DNA of 64,000 nt from NCBI GenBank assembly GCA_964036045.1, contig OZ038385.1:57029919-57093918 (forward strand). The letters are read 5' to 3'. This stretch comes from Eutreptiella sp. 'Long Island Sound 2002' (lineage: Eukaryota > Euglenozoa > Euglenophyceae > Eutreptiales > Eutreptiaceae). The notes below the pieces were generated by a model, which saw only the letters and a program-made list of their open reading frames with translations, was not told the DNA's origin and did not search any database. Made by a program: the position numbers and the translations under genes. Shown here one piece after another: positions 1 to 11,745 of the stretch (its first letter is position 1; every line of letters starts with the position of its first letter).

Positions 1-420
1 AGAAAAAGTAGAGAAGAGAGGGCAAGAAATGGGTAGCAACATTTCCATCTTTCAAAGGGCAATCTATGAATTGGGAATGTGGATACTATGTGTGCTATCT
101 AATGCATTTGTTGTTGCCATTGCCCGCAGTAACACCAAGAGCCAGATGTTGCCTACAAAATTGCATGGAGAACACTGTGCTCAAGCCTATGATTGCTTCC
201 CCTTTGAGCTCCTTTGTGAATTTGCACTTTTGGTTTTAACATGTGCAACGCCAGATTGATCCTTGGTGCCTGCTTTGCCTACAAACTTGCATCGCGAACA
301 CTGTACTCAAGCTTATGACTGTTTGCCCTTTGTGCCTTGTGAAACTTTGTGCCTGCTTTTGTGGTTTTCTTTTTGCATGTGTGTCGCTTTTTCACCTTGG
401 CCCCTTTGAGTAGACTCACT
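1..420 (+). repeat. Dispersed relative of the 1229-bp unit tail (copy A)
   Basis: The first ~130 bases closely match the tail of the large tandem unit found from 2.4 kb, including the block starting at the GGCAAGAAATGGGTAGCAAC motif. After about base 140 the sequence departs from the unit and becomes a local ~126-bp duplication. The small ORF at 29-259 lies entirely in this repeat and I see no reason to call it a gene. Confidence 0.75.
149..400. repeat. Two-copy tandem duplication, offset about 126 bp
   Basis: The block beginning TTGCCTACAAA at 149 recurs at 275 with scattered substitutions; both are followed by a matching ACACTGT..CTCAAGC stretch. The divergence suggests an old duplication. 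No coding frame is shared between the two copies. Confidence 0.7.
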
Positions 421-470
421 ATTGTATTCCCTTCTTGTGCCCAGAACACTTTTTTTCACCTGCAATAGAC

Positions 471-1015
471 ATGTCTAGAAGCCAAGGTAGTGCCACTAGT
501 GCCTCGTCTTCGTCCGCTCAGCCCCCCCCCGGCCCGTTCAGCAGCTCCTTGAACGACATTTGGAGTTTGAGGGCGAGCTCATTAACACGGACACAGCCAA
601 TACTGAAGTGCCCGAACCGGGTGATACACAATCGCGCCTCCAACACGCCTTGGCTGCACTGTGCTTGCGGCATAAGCCGTCAGAGTCCATTGAACCAAAG
701 ATGCTAAGGGTCGTCCCTGATGCATACCGCATCGAGCCGAAGGATACCTTGCTAGCTATGCCGATGCATGAACATTTTTCAATCCCTGTCTTGACGAGAC
801 GGGAGGCTGTGTGCACGACAAGCCCCAACAAACATGAAACTTCTTACGGTGTACAATACAGAAACCTCTGCATTGTTGGTCCGGATCCAAAATACAACAC
901 AGACCGGACCTTTGTAGAGGAATCTGATGAGAGGCCGCGTGTACATTACATGTACTTGAAATCAATACTCTCCACACACCCGGACAGTACCATTCGTGAG
1001 TTAAAGTGGACGTAG
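471..1015 (+). pseudogene. Hypothetical protein, frame broken at a poly-C run
   Basis: An ATG at 471 opens a Ser/Ala-rich N-terminus (MSRSQGSATSASSSS) that runs into nine C residues at 522-530. Past that run the protein-like frame is a different one and stays open to a TAG at 1013-1015. It encodes about 150 acidic, charged residues (start MEFEGELINTD, end STIRELKWT). The same frame is open again after the TAG (WFKEAKVKKRSKK) up to about 1300, where another poly-C run lies. This looks like one coding region with a homopolymer frameshift and one nonsense codon, or an assembly error in the C run. I do not recognise the family. Confidence 0.4.
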
Positions 1016-1526
1016 AGCGATGTAGTTACTTGGTTCAAAGAGGCCAAGGTGAAAAAGCGGTCCAAAAAATTAGCTACCTGCAACCTGCAGCCCCCCCCCA
1101 TCTTATTTATTCATGTTCCGTTCGAGGTTTTTGAGGGTTATCATAAACGATGCTTTCTGGTAGTCCCCACATGCAACGCTTCACAGCGTCCTCAGAGCCA
1201 CCATCACAGGTTCACATGTGACGGAGGTTATCGGGGAAAAGGACGGTTGGCGGGTGTGGGACCAAGCCCCCTCGGGCACGTGAGAAAAGGTGGTTACCCC
1301 CCCCCCCCCGACGGTGAGGTGTGGGGCATTGAGTTTCTTTTGGCCCCAGCCCCCAAACCTTCTTCCGAGGGCGCACCAAAGCGGCAGAGAGTTACCATCT
1401 TAGGTGCATGGTTGCAGGCCAAGGGTGAGGTCCAGGGCCAGGTTGAGGCCCCGGAAGCCCTCCCCCCCCTGCCTAAGCTGGGGATGCATTGTGTTGGGGT
1501 CTTGATCAGCCCTCTGTTTCGCTCTC

Positions 1527-2237
1527 ATGTCTGCAATCTCTGCTGGCTTGGCTGCCCGCGCCCCGGCACCAGCTCCTGCCGCCGTGCCCATCTCCTCGGG
1601 TCGACTGGCGGAACTTGGGAGTGGGAACCCCAGCGCCGGTAGCAGTGCCGGTGCCAGCAACCCTTCACCAGCCACCCTCAATTTGTGAAAGGCGCCAGCA
1701 GCCGGAGGAGCAGCAGGAGCAGCAGCAGCAGAGCCCGCCGCCGCCGCCGCCGCAGAAGCAGTACAAGACGCAGAGGACCCCAAGGCCATGCAGGTTGCTG
1801 TGTGCGCAGCTGTGTTGGTGGCTGTTGCAGCTGTGCAAGTCCTGATGGTGCTTGCACAGTTGAGTAAGAAGACGCGTAGCTGGTTCGCATCCGGGGCGCG
1901 CTACGGGCCAGCGGGGGAGGGGGAGGTGGTGTGGGTGACTCGGGCGGCCCTGACCCCCCGCAAGCAAGTGGAGCATCGTGCTCCGATTGGGCAGATGCCC
2001 CCAAACCTTGCCAAGATGGTTCTTGACGTCGCCATTTTTGATCGAAGTGTGGGGGTGTGTGGGGAGCTGGGGGTTCCGGCCCAGTTGAGGAAAATTATCC
2101 TCAAGGAGTACCAATTACTAGCTGATCGGGACTCCGAGTTGAAAGGACAATTTGAGCAGGGCCGCAAGTTGCTTAAGAAGGCTGAGCAGGATGTGGGTGG
2201 GGGGGAGGAGGCAGGGGGGGCAGGGGGTGAAGACTAG
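1527..2237 (+). pseudogene. Hypothetical alanine-rich protein with one in-frame TGA
   Basis: From the ATG at 1527 one frame is open to the TAG at 2235-2237 except for a single TGA at 1686-1688. The product would be about 236 residues. It starts Ala/Pro/Ser-rich (MSAISAGLAARAPAPAPAA), then has an Ala-rich low-complexity stretch from GCA/GCC/GCG codons. A hydrophobic segment follows (MQVAVCAAVLVAVAAVQVL, from 1788) that could cross a membrane. The C-terminus is charged and helix-like (KEYQLLADRDSELKGQ, then LLKKAEQD) before a Gly/Glu tail. A shorter intact ORF could start at 1788 (149 aa). It sits directly upstream of the large tandem array. No family recognised. Confidence 0.4.
1690..1760. repeat. 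Triplet-rich stretch (GCA/CAG and CCG/GCC)
   Basis: Imperfect GGAGCAGCA and CAGCAGCAG repeats are followed by a run of CCG/GCC triplets to 1753. In the frame of the 1527-2237 region it encodes Ala and Gly, so it is compatible with a low-complexity protein segment. Confidence 0.7.
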
Positions 2238-2394
2238 AGAGGGAAAGCTGCGGGCAGCAGCTACTGCCCACCACGAACGGGCGGTGCATCTGCTGTGGCA
2301 GATGCGTGGGCCTTAGGAGGAAGCAAAAAAAAGCCGCCCACTTGAGGCCTACCTCCCCAAGATGCCCCCCAGCACCCCCCCCCCCCTTGGGAAA
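2238..2394 (+). other. Link between hypothetical frame and array
   Basis: The frame EEAKKSRPLEAYLPKMPPS is open from about 2314, passes a C8 run at 2380-2387 and enters array copy 1 as LLHNVVFVGHPGGWEVYDL. It may be the exon upstream of the amplified segment, captured once at the left edge of the array. No complete gene is visible here. Confidence 0.3.
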
Positions 2395-2462
2395 TGGGAG
2401 GTGACAGGGGGACACCAGCAGGAGCTCCTGCATAATGTAGTTTTTGTGGGGCATCCTGGTGG

Positions 2463-3143
2463 GTGGGAGGTGTACGACCTTGCGGCCACGGCAGCTTCAA
2501 AGCCGTGCACCCAGAAGTTGAGGGAGGGCGGTATTTCAGTGAGGATGCACACCGGGCCCGAGTCGTGCACTCGCCGCAGCTGTATGAATGTGGCTGCCAG
2601 GGTGCTCCTGTGGCACATGAGCCACCCTGTGAGTGTGTGGGGCAACCCACCCGCTCTCAAAAGTTTTTCATGTGGGGGCGCCAGTGCCGTGAGTTGATCG
2701 ACAAAACTCTGGCATGGGCCCAGATGAAAGGGAACTAAAAGTGCCGCCGCACTGGCTGGGGCCCTGAGGCCCTGAAGGAGATGAAAGACGTCTCCGAGAA
2801 GTTGGCCCCGGGTGGGGGGGGCAAAGGGCCTGTTCCCTTTGCCCCCCTCTCGGCCAACATGGTGCCCAGTGTGGTACTTCGCTGCATTGCAAATCCTGAT
2901 TCTGGCCCTGTTATCTCTAGGGCGGGTAAGGGGAAGGGGAAGGGGGGGGCATGTGCACCTTCAAGCACAAGCCTAACTACACTCCCCTGCACAGGGCATG
3001 CCAAGAGGCCTCGGTCCGAGGATTCGGAGGAGAGCAACGAGCCTTCACCAAAGAAGAGCAAGCTCGTTGCAAAGGTGTCCGCTCAAAAAGAAGACATGTT
3101 GGGGATCGAAAATCGTGAATGGCAGTTTACATTTCAATGCTAG
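2463..3143 (+). pseudogene. Array copy 1 coding segment, nonsense-interrupted
   Basis: Same reading frame as intact copy 5, but a TAA after MKGN (about 2736-2738) splits it into 91 codons and a downstream 120-codon ORF at 2781-3143 that keeps the Lys-rich and FTFQC end. In copy 5 the stop position reads TGG. Copy 3 carries the same TAA, so the two share ancestry. Confidence 0.5.
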
Positions 3144-3628
3144 TCACTTGCACCACAACAAGCTATGTCACAATGTATGTGATGTCATTTGGGGGCTAGC
3201 AGCCGTGTATCATCATAGAAACTTTTGCCTAGGGCCACTAGAGTGCTATGGCTTGATGATTAGTGTTTGATTCAATGAGCAGCGGTGAGCGACAAAGCAG
3301 TTCAACAAGCCCTGGTGTAAAAAACTTGCACGGTGTCATTGACAACTTTTTTGAGGAGCCCTATGAACACGAGAAAAAGTAGAGAAGAGGGGGCAAGAAA
3401 TGGGTAGCAACATTTCCATCTTTCAAAGGTCAACTTGTGTATTGGGAATGTGGATACTGTGTTTGCCATCTTATGCATTTGCTGTTGAACGCCGTTGCCC
3501 TCATTCACGCCAAGAGCAAGATGTTGCAGGTTGCTAGTACCGGAGAGCACCATGTACCCTCGGTAACATGCAATGGCAATTTTACGCACGGATGGCATGA
3601 GAGGCACCAAGTGTTTTAAGGATGGGAG

Positions 3629-4372
3629 GTGACAGGGGGACACCGGGAGGAGCTCCTGCATAATGTGGTTTTTGTGGGGCCTCCTGGTGGGTGGGAGGTG
3701 TACGACCTTGCGGCCACGGCAGCTTCAAAGTCGTGCACCCAGAAGTTGAGGGAGGGCGGTATTTCAGTGAGGATGCACACCGGGCCCGAGTCGTGCACTC
3801 GCCGCAGCTGTATGAATGTGGCTGTCAGGTTGCTCCTGTGGCACATGAGCCACCCTGTGAGTGTGTGGGGCAACCCACCCGCTCTAAAAAGTTTTTCTAT
3901 GTGGGGGCGCCAGTGCCGTGAGTTGATGGACAAAACTCTGGCATGGGGCCAGATGAAAGGGAACTGGAAGTGCCGCCGCACTGGCTGGGGCCCTGAGGCC
4001 CTGAAGGAGATGAAAGACGTCTCCGAGAAGTTGGCCCCGGGTGGGGGGGGCAAAGGGCCTGTCCCCTTTGCCCCCCTCTCGGCCAACGTGGTGCCCAGTG
4101 TGGTACTTCGCTGCATCGCAAATCCTGATTCTGGCCCTGTTATCTCTAGGGCGGGTAAGGGGAAGGGGAAGGGGGGGGCATGTGCACCTTCAAGCACAAG
4201 CCTAACTACACTCCCCTGCACAGGGCATGCCAAGAGGTCTCGGTCCGAGGATTCGGAGCAGAGCAACGAGCCTTCACCAAAGAAGAGCAAGCTCGCTGCA
4301 AAGGTGTCCGCTCAAAAAGAAGACATGTTGGGGATCGAAAATCGTGAATGGCAGTTTACATTTCAATGCTAG
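3629..4372 (+). pseudogene. Array copy 2 coding segment, shifted frame (247 codons)
   Basis: One extra base in the CTCTAAAAAGTTTTTCTATG block, compared with copy 5, joins a different upstream frame to the conserved downstream frame. The ORF is open for 247 codons but its first ~90 residues are not the Cys-rich sequence of copy 5. It is almost identical to copy 4. Confidence 0.45.
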
Positions 4373-4919
4373 TCACTTGCACCACAACAAGCTATGTCAC
4401 AATGTACGTGATGTCATTTGGGGGCTAGCAGCTGTGTATCATCATAGAAACTTCTGCCTAGGGCCACTAGAGTGCTATGGCTTGATGATTAGTGTTTGAT
4501 TCAATGAGCAGCGGTGAGCGACAAAGCAGTTCAACAAGCCCTGGTGTAAAAAACTTGCACGGTGTCATTGACAACTTTTTTGAGGAGCCCTATGAACACG
4601 AGAAAAAGTAGAGAAGAGGGGGCAAGAAATGGGTAGCAACATTTCCATCTTTCAAAGGTCAACTTGTGTATTGGGAATGTGGATACTGTGTTTGCCATCT
4701 TATGCATTTGCTGTTGAACGCCGTTGCCCTCATTCACGCCAAGAGCAAAATGTTGCAGGTTGCTAGTACCGGAGAGCACCATGTACCCTCGGTAACATGC
4801 AATGGCAATTTCACGCACGGATGGCATGAGAGGCACCAAGTGTTTTAAGGATGGGAGGTGACAGGGGGACACCAGGAGGAGCTCCTGCATAATGTGGTTT
4901 TTGTGGGGCATCCTGGTGG

Positions 4920-5576
4920 GTGGGAGGTGTACGACCTTGCGGCCACGGCAGCTTCAAAGTCGTGCACCCAGAAGTTGAGGGAGGGCGGTATTTCAGTGAG
5001 GATGCACACCGGGCCCGAGTCGTGCACTCGCCGCAGCTGTATGAATGTGGCTGTCAGGGTGCTCCTGTGGCACATGAACCACCCTGTGAGTGTGTGGGGC
5101 AACCCACCCGCTCTCAAAAGTTTTTCATGTGGGGGCGCCAGTGCCGTGAGTTGATCGACAAAACTCTGGCATGGGCCCAGATGAAAGGGAACTAAAAGTG
5201 CCGCCGCACTGGCTGGGGCCCTGAGGCCCTGAAGGAGATGAAAGACGTCTCCGAGAAGTTGGCCCCGGGTGGGGGGGGCAAAGGGCCTGTTCCCTTTGCC
5301 CCCCTCTCGGCCAACATGGTGCCCAGTGTGGTACTTCGCTGCATCGCAAATTCTGATTCTGGCCCTGTTATCTCTAGGGCGGGTAAGGGGAAGGGGAAGG
5401 GGGGGGCATGTGCACCTTCAAGCACAAGCCTAACTACACTCCCCTGCACAGGGCATGCCAAGAGGCCTCGGTCCGAGGATTCGGAGGAGAGCAACGAGCC
5501 TTCACCAAAGAAGAGCAAGCTCGTTGCAAAGGTGTCCGCTCAAAAAGAAGACATGTTGGGGATCGAAAAATGGTGA
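4920..5576 (+). pseudogene. Array copy 3 coding segment, nonsense plus 3' indel
   Basis: It carries the same TAA as copy 1 (ORF 4920-5195). The second part (5238-5576) has one extra A near the end, so it stops after GIEKW instead of reaching FTFQC. Confidence 0.5.
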
Positions 5577-6086
5577 ATGGCAGTTTACATTTCAATGCTA
5601 GTCACTTGCACCACAACAAGCTATGTCACAATGTATGTGATGTCATTTGGGGGCTAGCAGCCGTGTATCATCATAGAAACTTCTGCCTAGGGCCACTAGA
5701 GTGCTATGGCTTGATGATTAGTGTTTGATTCAATGAGCAGCGGTGAGCGACAAAGCAGTTCAACAAGCCCTGGTGTAAAAAACTTGCACGGTGTCATTGA
5801 CAACTTTTTTGAGGAGCCCTATGAACACGAGAAGAATTAGAGAAGAGGGGGCAAGAAATGGGTAGCAACATTTCCATCTTTCAAAGGTCAACTTGTGCAT
5901 TGGGAATGTGGATACTGTGTTTGCCATCTTATGCATTTGCTGTTGAACGCCGTTGCCCTCATTCACGCCAAGAGCAAGATGTTGCAGGTTGCTAGTACCG
6001 GAGAGCACCATGTACCCTCGGTAACATGCAATGGCAATTTTACGCACGGATGGCATGAGAGGCACCAAGTGTTTTAAGGATGGGAG

Positions 6087-6830
6087 GTGACAGGGGGACA
6101 CCAGGAGGAGCTCCTGCATAATGTGGTTTTTGTGGGGCCTCCTGGTGGGTGGGAGGTGTACGACCTTGCGGCCACGGCAGCTTCAAAGTCGTGCACCCAG
6201 AAGTTGAGGGAGGGCGGTATTTCAGTGAGGATGCACACCGGGCCCGAGTCGTGCACTCGCCGCAGCTGTATGAATGTGGCTGTCAGGGTGCTCCTGTGGC
6301 ACATGAACCACCCTGTGAGTGTGTGGGGCAACCCACCCGCTCTAAAAAGTTTTTCTATGTGGGGGCGCCAGTGCCGTGAGTTGATGGACAAAACTCTGGC
6401 ATGGGGCCAGATGAAAGGGAACTGGAAGTGCCGCCGCACTGGCTGGGGCCCTGAGGCCCTGAAGGAGATGAAAGACGTCTCCGAGAAGTTGGCCCCGGGT
6501 GGGGGGGGCAAAGGGCCTGTCCCCTTTGCCCCCCTCTCGGCCAACGTGGTGCCCAGTGTGGTACTTCGCTGCATCGCAAATCCTGATTCTGGCCCTGTTA
6601 TCTCTAGGGCGGGTAAGGGGAAGGGGAAGGGGGGGGCATGTGCACCTTCAAGCACAAGCCTAACTACACTCCCCTGCACAGGGCATGCCAAGAGGTCTCG
6701 GTCCGAGGATTCGGAGCAGAGCAACGAGCCTTCACCAAAGAAGAGCAAGCTCGCTGCAAAGGTGTCCGCTCAAAAAGAAGACATGTTGGGGATCGAAAAT
6801 CGTGAATGGCAGTTTACATTTCAATGCTAG
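6087..6830 (+). pseudogene. Array copy 4 coding segment, shifted frame (247 codons)
   Basis: It has the same one-base insertion and nearly the same sequence as copy 2, exactly two units (2458 bp) away. This supports duplication of a two-unit block. Confidence 0.45.
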
Positions 6831-7377
6831 TCACTTGCACCACAACAAACTATGTCACAATGTACGTGATGTCATTTGGGGGCTAGCAGCTGTGTATCAT
6901 CATAGGAACTTCTGCCTAGGGCCACTAGAGTGCTATGGCTTGATGATTAGTGTTTGATTCAATGAGCAGCGGTGAGCGACAAAGCAGTTCAACAAGCCCT
7001 GGTGTAAAAAACTTGCACGGTGTCATTGACAACTTTTTTGAGGAGCCCTATGAACACGAGAAAAAGTAGAGAAGAGGGGGCAAGAAATGGGTAGCAACAT
7101 TTCCATCTTTCAAAGGTCAACTTGTGTATTGGGAATGTGGATACTGTGTTTGCCATCTTATGCATTTGCTGTTGAACGCCGTTGCCCTCATTCACGCCAA
7201 GAGCAAAATGTTGCAGGTTGCTAGTACCGGAGAGCACCATGTACCCTCGGTAACATGCAATGGCAATTTCACGCACGGATGGCATGAGAGGCACCAAGTG
7301 TTTTAAGGATGGGAGGTGACAGGGGGACACCAGGAGGAGCTCCTGCATAATGTGGTTTTTGTGGGGCATCCTGGTGG

Positions 7378-8058
7378 GTGGGAGGTGTACGACCTTGCGG
7401 CCACGGCAGCTTCAAAGTCGTGCACCCAGAAGTTGAGGGAGGGCGGTATTTCAGTGAGGATGCACACCGGGCCCGAGTCGTGCACTCGCCGCAGCTGTAT
7501 GAATGTGGCTGTCAGGGTGCTCCTGTGGCACATGAACCACCCTGTGAGTGTGTGGGGCAACCCACCCGCTCTCAAAAGTTTTTCATGTGGGGGCGCCAGT
7601 GCCGTGAGTCGATCGACAAAACTCTGGCATGGGCCCAGATGAAAGGGAACTGGAAGTGCCGCCGCACTGGCTGGGGCCTTGAGGCCTTGAAGGAGATGAA
7701 AGACGTCTCCGAGAAGTTGGCCCCGGGTGGGGGGGGCAAAGGGCCTGTCCCCTTTGCCCCCCTCTCGGCCAACATGGTGCCCAGTGTGGTACTTCGCTGC
7801 ATCGCAAATCCTGATTCTGGCCCTGTTATCTCTAGGGCGGGTAAGGGGAAGGGGAAGGGGGGGGCATGTGCACCTTCAAGCACAAGCCTAACTACACTCC
7901 CCTGCACAGGGCATGCCAAGAGGCCTCGGTCCGAGGATTCGGAGGAGAGCAACGAGCCTTCACCAAAGAAGAGCAAGCTCGCTGCAAAGGTGTCCGCTCA
8001 AAAAGAAGACATGTTGGGGATCGAAAATCGTGAATGGCAGTTTACATTTCAATGCTAG
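7378..8058 (+). CDS. Array copy 5: intact 226-codon Cys-rich, Lys-tailed protein
   Basis: This copy best preserves what looks like the original frame. There is a Cys cluster at residues 43, 45, 56, 58, 75 and 94, around the segments YECGC and CECVGQ. Next comes FFMWGRQCRESIDKTLAW, then a Gly/Lys-rich hinge with GKGKGKGG near 155-162. Two basic nuclear-localisation-like patches follow (KRPR at 181-184, PKKSK at 196-200), and the end is EDMLGIENREWQFTFQC. The N-terminus is uncertain: there is no ATG at the listed start (GTG) and an in-frame TAA lies upstream, so an exon or splice junction may be missing. The Cys pattern suggests metal binding but I cannot assign a family. A diverged paralog ending near 17351 supports this frame. 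Confidence 0.4.
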   Translation: MGGVRPCGHGSFKVVHPEVEGGRYFSEDAHRARVVHSPQLYECGCQGAPVAHEPPCECVGQPTRSQKFFMWGRQCRESIDKTLAWAQMKGNWKCRRTGWGLEALKEMKDVSEKLAPGGGGKGPVPFAPLSANMVPSVVLRCIANPDSGPVISRAGKGKGKGGACAPSSTSLTTLPCTGHAKRPRSEDSEESNEPSPKKSKLAAKVSAQKEDMLGIENREWQFTFQC

Positions 8059-8543
8059 TCACTTGCACCACAACAAGCTATGTCACAATGTACGTGATGT
8101 CATTTGGGGGCTAGCAGCTGTGTATCATCATAGAAACTTCTGCCTAGGGCCACTAGAGTGCTTTGGCTTGATGATTAGTGTTTGATTCAATGAGCAGCGG
8201 TGAGCGACAAAGCAGTTCAACAAGCCTTGGTGTAAAAAACTTGCACGGTGTCATTGACAACTTTTTTGAGGAGCCCTATGAACACGAGAAAAAGTAGAGA
8301 AGAGGGGGCAAGAAATGGGTAGCAACATTTCCATCTTTCAAAGGTCAACTTGTGTATTGGGAATGTGGATACTGTGTTTGCCATCTTATGCATTTGCTGT
8401 TGAACGCCGTTGCCCTCATTCACGCCAAGAGCAAGATGTTGCAGGTTGCTAGTACCGGAGAGCACCATGTACCCTCGGTAACATGCAATGGCAATTTCAC
8501 GCACGGATGGCATGAGAGGCACCAAGTGTTTTAAGGATGGGAG

Positions 8544-9266
8544 GTGACAGGGGGACACCAGGAGGACCTCCTGCATAATGTGGTTTTTGTGGGGCCTCCT
8601 GGTGGGTGGGAGGTGTACGACCTTGCGGCCACGGCAGCTTCAAAGTCGTGCACCCAGAAGTTGAGGGAGGGCGGTATTTCAGTGAGGATGCACACCGGGC
8701 CCGAGTCGTGCACTCGCCGCAGCTGTATGAATGTGGCTGTCAGGGTGCTCCTGTGGCACATGAGCCACCCTGTGAGTGTGTGGGGCAACCCACCCGCTCT
8801 AAAAAGTTTTTCTATGTGGGGGCGCCAGTGCCGTGAGTTGATCGACAAAACTCTGGCATGGGCCCAGATGAAAGGGAACTGGAAGTGCCGCCGCACTGGC
8901 TGGGGCCCTGAGGCCCTGAAGGAGATGAAAGACGTCTCCGAGAAGTTGGCCCCGGGTGGGGGGGGCAAAGGGCCTGTCCCCTTTGCCCCCCTCTCGGCCA
9001 ACATGGTGCCTAGTGTGGTACTTCGCTGCATCGCAAATCCTGATTCTGGCCCTGTTATCTCTAGGGCGGGTAAGGGGAAGGGGAAGGGGGGGGCATGTGC
9101 ACCTTCAAGCGCAAGCCTAACTACACTCCCCTGCACAGGGCATGCCAAGAGGTCTCGGTCCAAGGATTCGGAGGAGAGCAACGAGCCTTCACCAAAGAAG
9201 AGCAAGCTCGCTGCAAAGGTGTCCGCTCAAAAAGAAGACATGTTGGGGATCGAAAATCGTGAATAG
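8544..9266 (+). pseudogene. Array copy 6 coding segment, shifted and shortened (240 codons)
   Basis: Frame-shifted like copies 2 and 4 in its first part. A G-to-A change makes TAG after ENRE, so the final WQFTFQC is lost. Copy 7 shares this stop. Confidence 0.45.
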
Positions 9267-9772
9267 CAGTTTACATTTCAATGCTAGTCACTTGCACCAC
9301 AACAAGCTATGTCACAATGTACGTGATGTCATTTGGGGGCTAGCAGCTGTGTATCATCATAGAAACTTCTGCCTAGGGCCACTAGAGTGCTATGGCTTGA
9401 TGATTAGTGTTTGATTCAATGAGCAGCGGTGAGCGACAAAGCAGTTCAACAAGCCCTGGTGTAAAAAACTTGCACGGTGTCATTGACAACTTTTTTGAGG
9501 AGCCCCATGAACAGGAGAAAAAGTAGAGAAGAGGGGGCAAGAAATGGGTAGCAACATTTTCATCTTTCAAAGGTCAACTTGTGTATTGGGAATGTGGATA
9601 CTGTGTTTGCCATCTTATGCATTTGCTGTTGAACGCCGTTGCCCTCATTCACGCCAAGAGCAAGATGTTGCAGGTTGCTAGTACCGGAGAGCACCATGTA
9701 CCCTCGGTAACATGCAATGGCAATTTCACGCACGGATGGCATGAGAGGCACCAAGTGTTTTAAGGATGGGAG

Positions 9773-10495
9773 GTGACAGGGGGACACCAGGAGGACCTCC
9801 TGCATAATGTGGTTTTTGTGGGGCCTCCTGGTGGGTGGGAGGTGTACGACCTTGCGCCCACGGCAGCTTCAAAGTCGTGCACCCAGAAGTTGAGGGAGGG
9901 CGGTATTTCAGTGAGGATGCACACCGGGCCCGAGTCGTGCACTCGCCGCAGCTGTATGAATGTGGCTGTCAGGGTGCTCATGTGGCACATGAGCCACCCT
10001 GTGAGTGTGTGGGGCAACCCACCCGCTCTAAAAAGTTTTTCTATGTGGGGGCGCCAGTGCCGTGAGTTGATCGACAAAACTCTGCCATGGGCCCAAATGA
10101 AAGGGAACTGGAAGTGCCGCCGCACTGGCTGGGGCCCTGAGGCCCTGAAGGAGATGAAAGACGTCTCCGAGAAGTTGGCCCCGGGTGGGGGGGGCAAAGG
10201 GCCTGTCCCCTTTGCCCCCCTCTCGGCCAACATGGTGCCTAGTGTGGTACTTCGCTGCATCGCAAATCCTGATTCTGGCCCTGTTATCTCTAGGGCGGGT
10301 AAGGGGAAGGGGAAGGGGGGGGCATGTGCACCTTCAAGCGCAAGCCTAACTACACTCCGCTGCACAGGGCATGCCAAGAGGTCTCGGTCCAAGGATTCGG
10401 AGCAGAGCAACGAGCCTTCACCAAAGAAGAGCAAGCTCGCTGCAAAGGTGTCCGCTCAAAAAGAAGACATGTTGGGGATCGAAAATCGTGAATAG
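9773..10495 (+). pseudogene. Array copy 7 coding segment, shifted and shortened (240 codons)
   Basis: Same premature TAG and same frame insertion as copy 6, plus private changes such as GCGCCC for GCGGCC near 9855. Copies 6 and 7 are therefore sister units. Confidence 0.45.
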
Positions 10496-11001
10496 CAGTT
10501 TACATTTCAATGCTAGTCACTTGCACCACAACAAGCTATGTCACAATGTACGTGATGTCATTTGGGGGCTAGCAGCTGTGTATCATCATAGAAACTTCTG
10601 CCTAGGGCCACTAGAGTGCTATGGCTTGATGATTAGTGTTTGATTCAATGAGCAGCGGTGAGCGACAAAGCAGTTCAACAAGCCCTGGTGTAAAAAACTT
10701 GCACGGTGTCATTGACAACTTTTTTGAGGAGCCCCATGAACAGGAGAAAAAGTAGAGAAGAGGGGGCAAGAAATGGGTAGCAACATTTCCATCTTTCAAA
10801 GGTCAACTTGTGTATTGGGAATGTGGATACTGTGTTTGCCATCTTATGCATTTGCTGTTGAACGCCGTTGCCCTCATTCACGCCAAGAGCAAGATGTTGC
10901 AGGTTGCTAGTACCGGAGAGCACCATGTACCCTCGGTAACATGCAATGGCAATTTCACGCACGGATGGCATGAGAGGCACCAAGTGTTTTAAGGATGGGA
11001 G

Positions 11002-11745
11002 GTGACAGGGGGACACCAGGAGGAGCTCCTGCATAATGTGGTTTTTGTGGGGCATCCTGGTGGGTGGGAGGTGTACGACCTTGCGGCCACGGCAGCTTCA
11101 AAGTCGTGCACCCAGAAGTTGAGGGAGGGCGGTATTTCAGTGAGGATGCACACCGGGCCCGAGTCGTGCACTCGCCGCAACTGTATGAATGTGGCTGTCA
11201 GGGTGCTCCTGTGGCACATGAGCCACCCTGTGAGTGTGTGGGGCAACCCACCCGCTCTAAAAAGTTTTTCTATGTGGGGGCGCCAGTGCGGTGAGTTGAT
11301 GGACAAAACTCTGGCATGGGCCCAGATGAAAGGGAACTGGAAGTGCCGCCGCACTGGCTGGGGCCCTGAGGCCCTGAAGGAGATGAAAGACGTCTCCGAG
11401 AAGTTGGCCCCGGGTGGGGGGGGCAAAGGGCCTGTCCCCTTTGCCCCCCTCTCGGCCAACATGGTGCCCAGTGTGGTACTTCGCTGCATCGCAAATCCTG
11501 ATTCTGGCCCTGTTATCTCTAGGGCGGGTAAGGGGAAGGGGAAGGGGGGGGCATGTGCACCTTCAAGCACAAGCCTAACTACACTCCCCTGCACAGGGCA
11601 TGCCAAGAGGCCTCGGTCCGAGGATTCGGAGGAGAGCAACGAGCCTTCACCAAAGAAGAGCAAGCTCGCTGCAAAGGTGTCCGCTCAAAAAGAAGACATG
11701 TTGGGGATCGAAAATCGTGAATGGCAGTTTACATTTCAATGCTAG
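11002..11745 (+). pseudogene. Array copy 8 coding segment, shifted frame (247 codons)
   Basis: It has the insertion that shifts the first ~90 codons, but the C-terminal frame is complete to ENREWQFTFQC. It differs from its neighbours by isolated substitutions, such as CGGTGAG for CCGTGAG near 11288. Confidence 0.45.

Noticed and set aside
1665-2114. Minus-strand ORFs over the 1.7-2.1 kb region
   Set aside because: They are shadows of GC-rich triplet sequence, and the plus frame has a more natural protein.
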